DNA of 11,548 nucleotides, taken from positions 1 through 11,548 of the forward strand of contig DAOUHO010000131.1 in NCBI GenBank assembly GCA_034428595.1. The letters are read 5' to 3'. Positions within the stretch are counted from its first letter, which is position 1. Each line of letters begins with the position of its first letter. Positions 1-6,956 of this stretch are shown in pieces. The position numbers and the translations under genes are program-made. The notes below the pieces were generated by a model. The model saw only the letters and a list, made by a program, of their open reading frames with translations. It did not search any database and was not told the origin of the DNA. The stretch comes from JAJECS01 sp034428595. GTDB taxonomy: Bacteria; Chloroflexota; UBA11872.

Positions 1-2
1 CG

Positions 3-320
3 TGGAGGCGCGAGGGCATGCATCGCCTTGTCATCGACCTACCTCCAGCCCGGGACCATGCGCGCGAAATCTTCACCCAAGAATATTGGGACCCCCTCTG
101 GACGGCTGACGTGCCGGGCTATGCCGCGAGCGTCGAACCGTCTGGGCGTGACCTGCTGCGCGTCCGCACCGAGGCCGGCGCCTCCGGACGCCTGGTGCTC
201 GAATATCGCTTGCACGGAGCGTTGTTGGCGGGCCACGTCCTAGCGTGGGCGGGACTCTTCGCGTGGGGCGTATGGACGCTGTGGCCGCATCGACCGCGAC
301 CAGGTCGTTGGCGACCATGA
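3..320 (+). CDS. C-terminal part of a YfhO-like multi-pass membrane protein (truncated by window edge)
   Basis: The reading frame is open from the first bases of the window and stops at 318-320, so this is the 3' end of a longer gene; the ATG at 18 is probably internal. What is visible is a short beta-rich stretch, a DPLWTADV motif, then a hydrophobic helix near the end (about LLAGHVLAWAGLFAWGVW). The same order occurs at the end of the complete 918-residue protein encoded at 4131-6887, which has DPTWLARVDG, then FEYAPQRW, then a helix; here the matching part is LEYRLHG before the helix. That arrangement is typical of YfhO-like proteins: an extracytoplasmic sandwich followed by a last transmembrane segment. 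The stop overlaps the next gene's ATG (ATGA at 317-320), which implies translational coupling. The assignment rests on resemblance to the second copy, and the catalytic N-terminal part lies outside the window. Confidence 0.6.
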   Translation, partial: WRREGMHRLVIDLPPARDHAREIFTQEYWDPLWTADVPGYAASVEPSGRDLLRVRTEAGASGRLVLEYRLHGALLAGHVLAWAGLFAWGVWTLWPHRPRPGRWRP

Positions 321-1039
321 GGATCGTCGGATGGCTCCTCGCCACGGTGCTGGTGTTAATGCTGGGGGCGGCGGCCGGCCTGGGGTGGAAGCCGCTGACC
401 ACCGCCAAGAACCCGGTGTCGCCGAGCTTTGGGCTCGGACCGCTCGTTGGCTCGCTCACGCAGTCGGTCGCCTTCGCCGGCGGCCCCATTGACACCGTGA
501 CCATCTGGGCGCGGAGTGATGGCGGTCCGGCAGCCACCGCGGATGTTCACCTCCTGGGTGACGCGGGCGGCCTGCCGCTCCGGTCGGCTCGCTTCGAGGC
601 GCCACCGAGCGCTGAACTTCGCGAGGTATCAATCGCGATCGCCCCGGTTGACCTTCCGGTCGGACCGCTCGCCATCCAAGTCGTCGCGCTCGAAGACAGT
701 CCGGCGGATCTCTATGTTGGGGCGACGGGGAACGATGCGTACGCGGGTGGGCAGCTCGGCGACCAGTTCGGCCGATCGCCGGTTGACGTCGATCTGGCCT
801 TTGCAGCCACCGGCCACGCCGGTGCGCTCACCCGACTGCGAGTGCAGGCAACCCAGTCGCCGCTCTATCTCGGCGTTGGCCTCGCCGCTGCCCTGCTGGC
901 GGGGACCGTGATGGGGCATGCTGCCTGGTGGTCGCTGGACCGGCAACGGTTTGGACGGCCGGTGGCGCTAGCAGCGAGCGGCGGGGTGACCGCCGCGTTC
1001 GTCATCGCCCTGCTGCACGGGCCGGCCGCAATCACATGA
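317..1039 (+). CDS. Small membrane-anchored protein with extracytoplasmic beta-rich domain (paralogue 1)
   Basis: The product is 240 residues from the ATG at 317, chosen because ATGA overlaps the stop of the upstream YfhO-like gene and because a transmembrane helix (residues 4-22) then starts the protein. An upstream in-frame start at 245 would only add residues read from the neighbour. Residues about 38-165 look like a beta-sandwich, with SLTQSVAF, alternating hydrophobic strands, and a YAGGQLG turn followed by VDLAF. Two further helices lie at about 184-202 and 215-234. The protein encoded at 3376-4125 has the same plan and matching motifs (GSLEQTF, DPYGGGQ, SVDLVLQ), so the two are paralogues. 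The domain is probably exposed outside the membrane and may bind or present glycan for the YfhO-like partner; this is inference. I recognise no named family. Its stop overlaps the next gene's ATG (1036-1039). Confidence 0.72.
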   Translation: MRIVGWLLATVLVLMLGAAAGLGWKPLTTAKNPVSPSFGLGPLVGSLTQSVAFAGGPIDTVTIWARSDGGPAATADVHLLGDAGGLPLRSARFEAPPSAELREVSIAIAPVDLPVGPLAIQVVALEDSPADLYVGATGNDAYAGGQLGDQFGRSPVDVDLAFAATGHAGALTRLRVQATQSPLYLGVGLAAALLAGTVMGHAAWWSLDRQRFGRPVALAASGGVTAAFVIALLHGPAAIT

Positions 1040-2268
1040 CGCTGGCGGTGCGCGACGCCCACTCCCGCGACCGTCGGCGGGTGCTCATGTTGTCACCCTT
1101 CGCCTCGCCCAATCGCGGCGGAGTCGAGACGCACATCGACGCGCTGATAGCCGCACTGGCGCGACGCGACATCTGGGTGACGCTGCTCACGCACCAACCC
1201 CTCGTCGCTCCGGTGAAGGCCCCGTCGCGCGAACCGCTCCCGAACGGCGAAGCCATCCGCATTCCGTGGTTTGGGCGGGGATGGCATCCGCGCATCGAGC
1301 CATACGCGCCGCTCGTGTTTGCCTACTTGGTGCCGGGCCTGCTGGCGGGCGCCGTCCGACACCGCATCCGTCATAGCGACGGCTTCGACGTCATCCACGC
1401 GCACGGGTTGGCCGCCGCGGTGGCGGCCTTGGGGATGCGCTGGACCGGTGCGCGACAGCCGATCATCGTCAGCATGCACGCCATCTACGAGTTGCGGCAG
1501 CGCCGGCTGCTCGCGCAGGCCGTGCGCTCCCTGCTCGGGCGCGCGGATCGGGTGCTGACCGTGAGCGAGGCTTCCCGGCAGGAGCTGCTGGCCATCGGCT
1601 TGGATCCGGCTCGGGTCACCGCCCACCAGCACTGGGTCGACCTCGAGGTGTTTCGGCCACGCAGCCAGGACGAAGCTCGCGCAAATCTCGGCTGGCCGGA
1701 GTCGGCGCCCACCTGTCTCTTTGTTGGCCGACTACTCCGCAAGAAGGGTGTGGGCATCATTCTCGATCTCGCGCGGCGGCTGCCCAATGTGCAATTCCGG
1801 ATGCTGGGCGCCGAGGGTGATATGGGAGCCGAGGTCGCGGAGGCTTCAACGGCGTTGCCGAACTTGACGCTCATGGGGGATCCCTCGGGGCCAGGGATAT
1901 CTAGGCTCGACACCATCGCGACGATGTATGCAGCGGCTGACTTGCTGCTGGTGCCGTCGCAGTACGAAGAGGCGGCGGGAATCGTGGTGCTTGAGGGCAG
2001 CGCGGCCGGCACGCCAATCGTCGCGAGCAACCTCGGCGGTCTTCGAGAAGCCGTGACTCCCGAGATCGGGCGGCTCGTTGAGCCGAGCGCCGAGGCGTTC
2101 ATGGCGGGACTGCAGGACATGCTGGCCGATCGCACCGGCTTGAACGTGCTCCGCGAGCAAGCACGCGCCGCGGCCGAGCGCCGGTTTTCCGAGCGGAACG
2201 TGGACGTGATCGTCCAGCAATATGGCTTCGACGCCGACAACGGCGACGAAACCGGCGGTGTCGCCTAA
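1036..2268 (+). CDS. GT4-family glycosyltransferase (GT-B fold)
   Basis: The product is 410 residues and transfers a sugar from a nucleotide donor to a lipid-linked or other acceptor on the cytoplasmic side. The N-terminal Rossmann domain starts at about 15 (VLMLSPF), has the acceptor-side GGVETH loop at 28-33 and DVIHAHG at 118-124. The linker holds the family motif LTVSEASRQEL (174-184). The C-terminal donor domain has FVGRLLRKKG (229-238) and the GT4 EX7E signature, with E312 and E320 in EAAGIVVLE, followed by AGTPIVAS and GGLREAV. Length is normal for the family. The ATG at 1036 was chosen because it overlaps the upstream stop (ATGA). A longer start at 928 is unlikely, since it would lie deep in the upstream gene. 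No signal peptide or transmembrane segment is seen. Donor and acceptor cannot be read from sequence; the context suggests surface glycan assembly. Confidence 0.92.
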   Translation: MTLAVRDAHSRDRRRVLMLSPFASPNRGGVETHIDALIAALARRDIWVTLLTHQPLVAPVKAPSREPLPNGEAIRIPWFGRGWHPRIEPYAPLVFAYLVPGLLAGAVRHRIRHSDGFDVIHAHGLAAAVAALGMRWTGARQPIIVSMHAIYELRQRRLLAQAVRSLLGRADRVLTVSEASRQELLAIGLDPARVTAHQHWVDLEVFRPRSQDEARANLGWPESAPTCLFVGRLLRKKGVGIILDLARRLPNVQFRMLGAEGDMGAEVAEASTALPNLTLMGDPSGPGISRLDTIATMYAAADLLLVPSQYEEAAGIVVLEGSAAGTPIVASNLGGLREAVTPEIGRLVEPSAEAFMAGLQDMLADRTGLNVLREQARAAAERRFSERNVDVIVQQYGFDADNGDETGGVA

Positions 2269-2321
2269 GAGTTGTTAAACGCGGTTTCCTGAACGTGGTG
2301 GCGGTATCCAGCCGACTCGCT

Positions 2322-2347
2322 CAGGCAGCGCTTCGGCATACTGCCTG
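2322..2347 (+). promoter_or_regulatory. UUCG-capped hairpin just before the GT2 start codon
   Basis: CAGGCAG at 2322-2328 pairs perfectly with CTGCCTG at 2341-2347. Inside, GC-TTCG-GC (2330-2337) forms a C(UUCG)G tetraloop, leaving a small 1x3 internal loop. The structure ends two bases before the ATG at 2350, where a ribosome binding site would be expected, and no Shine-Dalgarno sequence is visible there. It could limit translation initiation of the GT2 gene, act as a partial terminator or processing stop after the GT4 gene, or be a coincidence. The pairing is read directly; the role is inference. Confidence 0.5.
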
Positions 2348-2349
2348 CC

Positions 2350-3366
2350 ATGGCGGATGTCCCCGGCATCTCGATCGTCATTCCCACGCTCAACTGCGCG
2401 CGGAGTCTGGACGTTGCGCTGCGGTCCATTCGCGCCCAGCGATATCCGGAGGATCGGCTGGAGATCATCGTCGCCGACGGCGGCTCAACCGATACGACGC
2501 GGCATGTCGCCGAATCGTGGGGCTGCACGGCGGTCGAGAACCCATTGGTCACGGCTGAAGCCGGCAAGGCCGCCGGTCTGGCGCGCGCGACCCATGCAAT
2601 CGTGGGCTTTGTCGACTCTGACAACGAATTGCCGTCGCCGTTCACCCTGGAGGCTGTCGTCGACGCGCTGGCCGATCCACAAATTGCGGGCGCCGAGCCC
2701 ATTCAGTTCACCGCCCTGGACACGATGCCCGCGCTCGACCGCTACTTCGCACTGCTCGGCATGAACGATCCCTTCGTCCTCTTCCTCGGGACCTACGACC
2801 GCGAATGCCTCGTCACGGGCAAGTGGACCGGCGTGGATCACGAGGTCTACGAGGAGACGCCCGCCTACCGCAAGATTCGCTTCCGTCGGGAGCGCCTGCC
2901 GACGGTGGGGGCCAACGGCTTCTTCACCCGGCGGTCAGTTGCCGCCGCCGCCGTGCGCGACGGATATCTCTTCGATGTCGACATCCTCCACTCGGGCACC
3001 TCCGGGTCGTTCGTCCATGTCGCCAAGCTGCACCTTGGCATCGCGCACCACTACGCCCAATCCCTGCGACAGTTCGCCCGCAAGCAAACGCGGCGAGCGC
3101 AGGATTTTCTTTACTTCAGCGCAGCCGGCATGCGGACCGGGACGACCGCCCCGCCGTGGCGCGGCGCCCTGCTATTCGCCGCCGCCACGCTGACGGTCGT
3201 GCCCCTGCTGGTGCAGGCGGCGATTGGCTGGATGCGTCAACCCGATCGCGCGTGGCTTTACCACCTGCCCGCGTGCTGGATCACGCTCGTCGTCTACGGC
3301 ACGGTGACGCTGCGACGCCTGCTGGGGGCGGCGCGGCCGCACAGCCGCGCCGAGTGGGGTCGATAG
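2350..3366 (+). CDS. GT2-family glycosyltransferase with C-terminal membrane helices
   Basis: The product is 338 residues with a GT-A fold. ISIVIPTLN (7-15) opens the domain. ADGGSTD (42-48) supplies the nucleotide-binding aspartate, and DSDN (89-92) stands where the metal-binding DXD lies. VGANGFF (186-192) and FDVD (208-211) correspond to the acceptor/catalytic-base region. KQTRRAQDFL (245-254) recalls the basic motif before the membrane segments in this type of enzyme. Two helices follow at about 272-296 and 303-325. The enzyme therefore probably acts at the inner face of the membrane on a lipid-linked acceptor. It follows the GT4 gene on the same strand after 81 bases, so co-transcription is plausible, though a UUCG hairpin sits just before its start. 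The ATG at 2350 is the only sensible start because the first conserved strand follows at once. Sugar specificity is unknown. Confidence 0.9.
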   Translation: MADVPGISIVIPTLNCARSLDVALRSIRAQRYPEDRLEIIVADGGSTDTTRHVAESWGCTAVENPLVTAEAGKAAGLARATHAIVGFVDSDNELPSPFTLEAVVDALADPQIAGAEPIQFTALDTMPALDRYFALLGMNDPFVLFLGTYDRECLVTGKWTGVDHEVYEETPAYRKIRFRRERLPTVGANGFFTRRSVAAAAVRDGYLFDVDILHSGTSGSFVHVAKLHLGIAHHYAQSLRQFARKQTRRAQDFLYFSAAGMRTGTTAPPWRGALLFAAATLTVVPLLVQAAIGWMRQPDRAWLYHLPACWITLVVYGTVTLRRLLGAARPHSRAEWGR

Positions 3367-3375
3367 CGCTTCCGG

Positions 3376-4125
3376 CTACGCCGCCCAGGGCGCGAGAACT
3401 TCAAAGCCGACGCGCAGCAGCCCAAGGCCCGCCGCGACGCACAGCAACCCGGCCGCAGCCACGACTGATCGCGATCGGTCGGCAAAGCGATGCCAGACCC
3501 AGGCCAGCGCCAGACCGGCGACCGTAATCACGGTCGCCAGCGCGAAGACGGCGCCGAGCGCGTGTGCGCGCAGCACCTCCATCCCCAGGGCCGCGGGCGT
3601 GACACGTCGCCAGGTCTGTAGCACCAGATCGACAGAACCTGTGCCTGGATCGCTACCGATGGCGGCTTGTCCACCCCCATAGGGATCGGTGTGATTGGCC
3701 TGAAGCGCAAGGGGCGTGGGTGATTCGGGCGGATTGACGACTTGGACCTGCAGGAACCGGGCGCTCGTATCCACCGTACCCGGAAGATCGACCCGTATCT
3801 CGCCGTCGGCGGCAATCCCAACAGTGGACTCGACCAGCACCACCGCCGCCGGATCGCCGACGTCGCGCACCCGAACCGTGACTGTCTCGGGCCACGGACT
3901 GACCGCGCGCAGCTCAATGCGGCGCAGCGGCGTGGCCGGAGCCGCGAACGTCTGCTCCAGGCTTCCGCCGGCAAACGCGGGCCCAAAGTCCAGGTTGAAC
4001 GCGTAGGTCGGGAACGCCGGCCACTGGCGTTCAGCGCCTCCCAGCGCCAGGGCGGCCGCCACGGCCGCGACTACACTCAAGGCCGCCAGCACACCCGGCG
4101 CCACCCCAAATCGCCGCAACATCAT
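3376..4125 (-). CDS. Small membrane-anchored protein with extracytoplasmic beta-rich domain (paralogue 2)
   Basis: The product is 249 residues, starting at tandem ATGs (4125 or 4122). Helix 1 lies at about 11-30, a beta-rich domain at about 45-172, and two helices at about 186-210 and 220-238. GSLEQTF (54-60), DPYGGGQ (147-153) and SVDLVLQ (164-170) line up in order and spacing with GSLTQSV, DAYAGGQ and VDVDLAF of the protein at 317-1039, so the two are paralogues. It is the only gene of the locus on the minus strand: its stop lies 9 bases from the GT2 stop, and its start lies 5 bases from the GTG start assumed for the divergent YfhO-like gene. No clear Shine-Dalgarno sequence or promoter was found upstream, and any promoter must lie within the neighbour's first codons. 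The function is unknown; a partner role to the YfhO-like protein is inferred from the repeated pairing. Confidence 0.72.
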   Translation of the reverse strand: MMLRRFGVAPGVLAALSVVAAVAAALALGGAERQWPAFPTYAFNLDFGPAFAGGSLEQTFAAPATPLRRIELRAVSPWPETVTVRVRDVGDPAAVVLVESTVGIAADGEIRVDLPGTVDTSARFLQVQVVNPPESPTPLALQANHTDPYGGGQAAIGSDPGTGSVDLVLQTWRRVTPAALGMEVLRAHALGAVFALATVITVAGLALAWVWHRFADRSRSVVAAAGLLCVAAGLGLLRVGFEVLAPWAA

Positions 4126-4130
4126 CGGCG

Positions 4131-6887
4131 GTGACTCGCCGCCCAGGTCGTAGCCTTTCGCTGCCGCCGGCCGTCTGGCGGCTCAGCGGGCGGATGGCAA
4201 GCCCCTGGGCTCTGGCGTTCGCCGCCGGCGCGCTGGTTGTGGTGGCGGTGTTCTGGGCCGTCATCACGACCCCCGGCGACTTGCAGCAGCGCGATCTTTA
4301 TCCCTCGCTCTTCCTGGATCGCGTCGTCGAGCACAGCGTCTATCCCCTGTGGTCGCCGCGCGAAACGCTGAGCATCGCCGGCGCCGGCCGCCTGCCCATC
4401 ACGCTCGCGCTCGTTGGCGTCGCCAAAGCACTCGGCCTGGACGGCGCGACGTATGCCCGCCTGATCGTGCTGTGGATCGCGGGCGTCGGATATGTCAGCG
4501 CCTTTGCGGCCTTTGCGTTGTTCGCCCGCTGGCGCACTGACATTCCTCGCACCTCCGCAGCCATGGGCGCCATGGTCGCGGCGGTGGCATTGGTGGTCAA
4601 TCCCTGGACGATCGCGCGCCTCGAGCACAGCTGGCTGCTGGCCCAATGGTCGGCGATGCCGCTCGTTGTGGGGCTCTTTCTCGAGGGCACGCGAACCACG
4701 CAGCGGCGCTGGATCGTTGGGTCCGCCCTCGTCTTCGCGCTCCTCGGCGCGGCGCAGCCGCACTACCTGGTCTTCACCACGCTCATGATTGCCGCGTGGG
4801 TCGTCGGCACGATGGTGCAGTGCCCCGTCAAGCGCCGCCGGGCGCTGACCGACTGCCTCGTGTGGGTGGCGGCGGTCGTCCCGCTGTTGGCCTACCAGAT
4901 CGCGCCGTTTGTCGCCGTCAAGCTCTTTGGGGGCAGCCCCGACCCGGCCTACACGCTCATGGACCAGACGCGCACGGTGCTCGCGCGCCACCAGGACCTG
5001 CCGACCACGCTCCAGGGCGCCGCCAACGCCAACTGGCACGAGCTCTTGGTTCCCGCGGGCGCCAGCCGGCTGCCCTGGGAGTTCGCCGGATGGGCGGTGG
5101 CGGCGCTGCCGCTCGTGGCCGTCGCCCAACGCCGTTGGGGACCGCCGGCGCTCTATCTGGCCGTCGGCGGGTATGCCGCGGCCCTGGTCGCGGCCGCGTC
5201 GAACTGGGCGCTCACGGCCGATGTCTACCAGGCAGCCGTGAACGCCGTTCCCGGCCTGTGGGTCTTTCGGGAGCCGGACCGGGTGGTCGGACTGCTCATC
5301 ATGGCGCAGGCCTTTGGCGCTGGCTTCGTGGTCGCCGATCTTGTGAGCCGGGTTGGGGCCGGCGGGCTAACGCGAAGCGCGCTCGGGCCTTCACTGCTGG
5401 CGGGCTATGTCGTGCTCGCGCTCGGCGTCCACGCGGTTCCCGCCATGCCGCTGCTGTGGAGCACCGATCAGCCCGGCTACGTCCCCCGGCCGTTGCCGGC
5501 GGACTATCGCGACGTGCTGCGCGCGGCGGACGCCGCTGCGGGGCCGGAGGGGCGAACGCTTGTCGTGTCCTCCGATGACCGGCCCGCGCCCTGGGACCCG
5601 GCGCGCACCCTGCGCCTGATGGAGGCGGCGAGCCTGGCGAACCCATCCCTTTCCGGCGACACGCGTTCGCCGGCGCCGCCTTCGCCCGTCCCCGGACGAT
5701 GGGTCGAGTTCATCAATGGGATCGAGCCTTCCGAGGCGCTCGCCGCCGCCCGACGCGCGGGATTCAGCCACGTGGTGGTGATGCGCGACCAACCGGCAGG
5801 TGACGAGCTGGCCGCCGCGCTCGCCGCACTGCCCGACGCTGCCGTGCTGGCGTCCGGCCCGAACGCCGTAGCGTTCGATCTTGGCGCCGCCGCGCCGCTG
5901 CTCGAATCCACCAGCGCCGTCTGGAGCGACTGGCTGGATGCCGCCGCGCTCCCCGGCACGACGCGCATCCTGGCCAACCACCGCGCGCGTCCGTCGCTGC
6001 CCGACTCGGTCACCCCCGCGCAGCCAACCACCGACGCAATCTTCGCCGTCGCCGACGACGTCGAGCTTATGCCCGTTACCGGCTGGTTTGGCTTCCACGG
6101 CTCGCGGGGCGGCTGGACCCGCGGCGGCGCCTACGCGGATGAGCGGCAGTCCTGGCTCAAACGGCTTGGGCGAGAGGGCCTCCACGACTGGGCGTCGGAC
6201 TACGGCCTCGGTCTAGCATTCGCCAAGCCGGGAGACGAGCGTGAGGCGCTGCGGATTCACGTCCCCGACGACCGCGACCGCGCCGTCTGGCTGCGTGTCT
6301 TCACCAGCCCTCGCTCGACCTGGATCGAGGTTGCCCATGGGCGAGATCGCGCCCGCCTCACCACCTCCGCCGCGACGACCGGCTGGCGCTGGATGCGTGT
6401 CGGGGCTGCGGCGGAGGGAGACATCAGCGTGACCGCCGGTCCCGGGCTCGAAGCCGTGAGCACCCTGGCCCTCGCGCCCACGGCGTGGCGTCCGACAGCG
6501 GCTCAGGCTTCGCCCGCATTGGTCCAGCCGCGCCTGGAAGTCTCGACGCGTGAGCCCACGCGGATCGAAGCAACCGCGCGCGGCGCCAACGGCTGGGCAT
6601 TCATCGTTCTCCGCCGGGCTTACGACCCCACCTGGCTCGCCCGGGTGGACGGCGAAGCGTTCGCGCCGGTGCTCGCGGACGGCCTGTGGAACGGTTATTT
6701 CGTGCCAGTCTCCGACGGCTCGACGATCACCTTCGAGTACGCGCCGCAGCGCTGGTACGACCTCGGCATCGCCATCGCCGCCGTCGCCGCCGGGGGACTG
6801 GCCGCCAGTCTCACGATCACCGGCGCCAGTTGCTCGTGGTGCCGGTCATTGATCCGGAACGCCAGGAGGCGCGAGGAGATCCGCTGA
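4131..6887 (+). CDS. Large multi-pass membrane protein, YfhO-like / GT-C-like putative glycosyltransferase
   Basis: The product is 918 residues from the GTG at 4131. About ten hydrophobic helices fill residues 25-440 (for example 25-47, 110-132, 196-225, 241-265, 337-357, 386-407, 419-437). The first outer loop holds acidic residues (QQRDLYPS, 53-60), which in GT-C enzymes is where the catalytic acid sits. WVFREPDRVV (377-386) precedes a helix, an arrangement common in YfhO-like proteins. The second half is extracytoplasmic and beta-rich, and ends with DPTWLARVDG (832-841), FEYAPQRW and a last helix (about 877-897). By family precedent it may transfer a sugar from a polyprenyl-linked donor onto envelope glycan or lipid outside the membrane. 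No substrate can be named. An ATG at 4194 (MASPWAL) sits directly before the first helix and would leave room for a divergent promoter, so the true product may be 897 residues. Confidence 0.8.
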   Translation: MTRRPGRSLSLPPAVWRLSGRMASPWALAFAAGALVVVAVFWAVITTPGDLQQRDLYPSLFLDRVVEHSVYPLWSPRETLSIAGAGRLPITLALVGVAKALGLDGATYARLIVLWIAGVGYVSAFAAFALFARWRTDIPRTSAAMGAMVAAVALVVNPWTIARLEHSWLLAQWSAMPLVVGLFLEGTRTTQRRWIVGSALVFALLGAAQPHYLVFTTLMIAAWVVGTMVQCPVKRRRALTDCLVWVAAVVPLLAYQIAPFVAVKLFGGSPDPAYTLMDQTRTVLARHQDLPTTLQGAANANWHELLVPAGASRLPWEFAGWAVAALPLVAVAQRRWGPPALYLAVGGYAAALVAAASNWALTADVYQAAVNAVPGLWVFREPDRVVGLLIMAQAFGAGFVVADLVSRVGAGGLTRSALGPSLLAGYVVLALGVHAVPAMPLLWSTDQPGYVPRPLPADYRDVLRAADAAAGPEGRTLVVSSDDRPAPWDPARTLRLMEAASLANPSLSGDTRSPAPPSPVPGRWVEFINGIEPSEALAAARRAGFSHVVVMRDQPAGDELAAALAALPDAAVLASGPNAVAFDLGAAAPLLESTSAVWSDWLDAAALPGTTRILANHRARPSLPDSVTPAQPTTDAIFAVADDVELMPVTGWFGFHGSRGGWTRGGAYADERQSWLKRLGREGLHDWASDYGLGLAFAKPGDEREALRIHVPDDRDRAVWLRVFTSPRSTWIEVAHGRDRARLTTSAATTGWRWMRVGAAAEGDISVTAGPGLEAVSTLALAPTAWRPTAAQASPALVQPRLEVSTREPTRIEATARGANGWAFIVLRRAYDPTWLARVDGEAFAPVLADGLWNGYFVPVSDGSTITFEYAPQRWYDLGIAIAAVAAGGLAASLTITGASCSWCRSLIRNARRREEIR

Positions 6888-6888
6888 C

Positions 6889-6916
6889 GCAACCGTGCCG
6901 CTGCGGCAGGGGTTGC
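6889..6916. terminator. Hairpin between convergent genes, candidate bidirectional terminator
   Basis: GCAACC (6889-6894) pairs with GGTTGC (6911-6916), and within it TGCCG (6896-6900) pairs with CGGCA (6904-6908) around a CTG loop. The result is an 11-pair stem with a 1x2 internal loop. It begins one base after the stop of the YfhO-like gene and lies 40 bases beyond the SulP stop on the other strand, where a shared terminator would be expected. No T-run follows on either strand, so intrinsic termination would be weak. Confidence 0.45.
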
Positions 6917-6956
6917 CGACGCTGACGGCCCATGTTGGCCGGGTCCCGCCGCCGCC

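Noticed and set aside
4126..4141. CGGCG/CGCCG palindrome over the divergent starts
   Set aside because: Five-base GC-only arms are expected by chance in a genome this GC-rich; it was not called as an operator.
4122..5129. 335-codon minus-strand open frame inside the large membrane protein gene
   Set aside because: The composition is Arg/Gly/Asp/His-rich without motifs, and the plus strand shows ordered transmembrane helices over the same bases.
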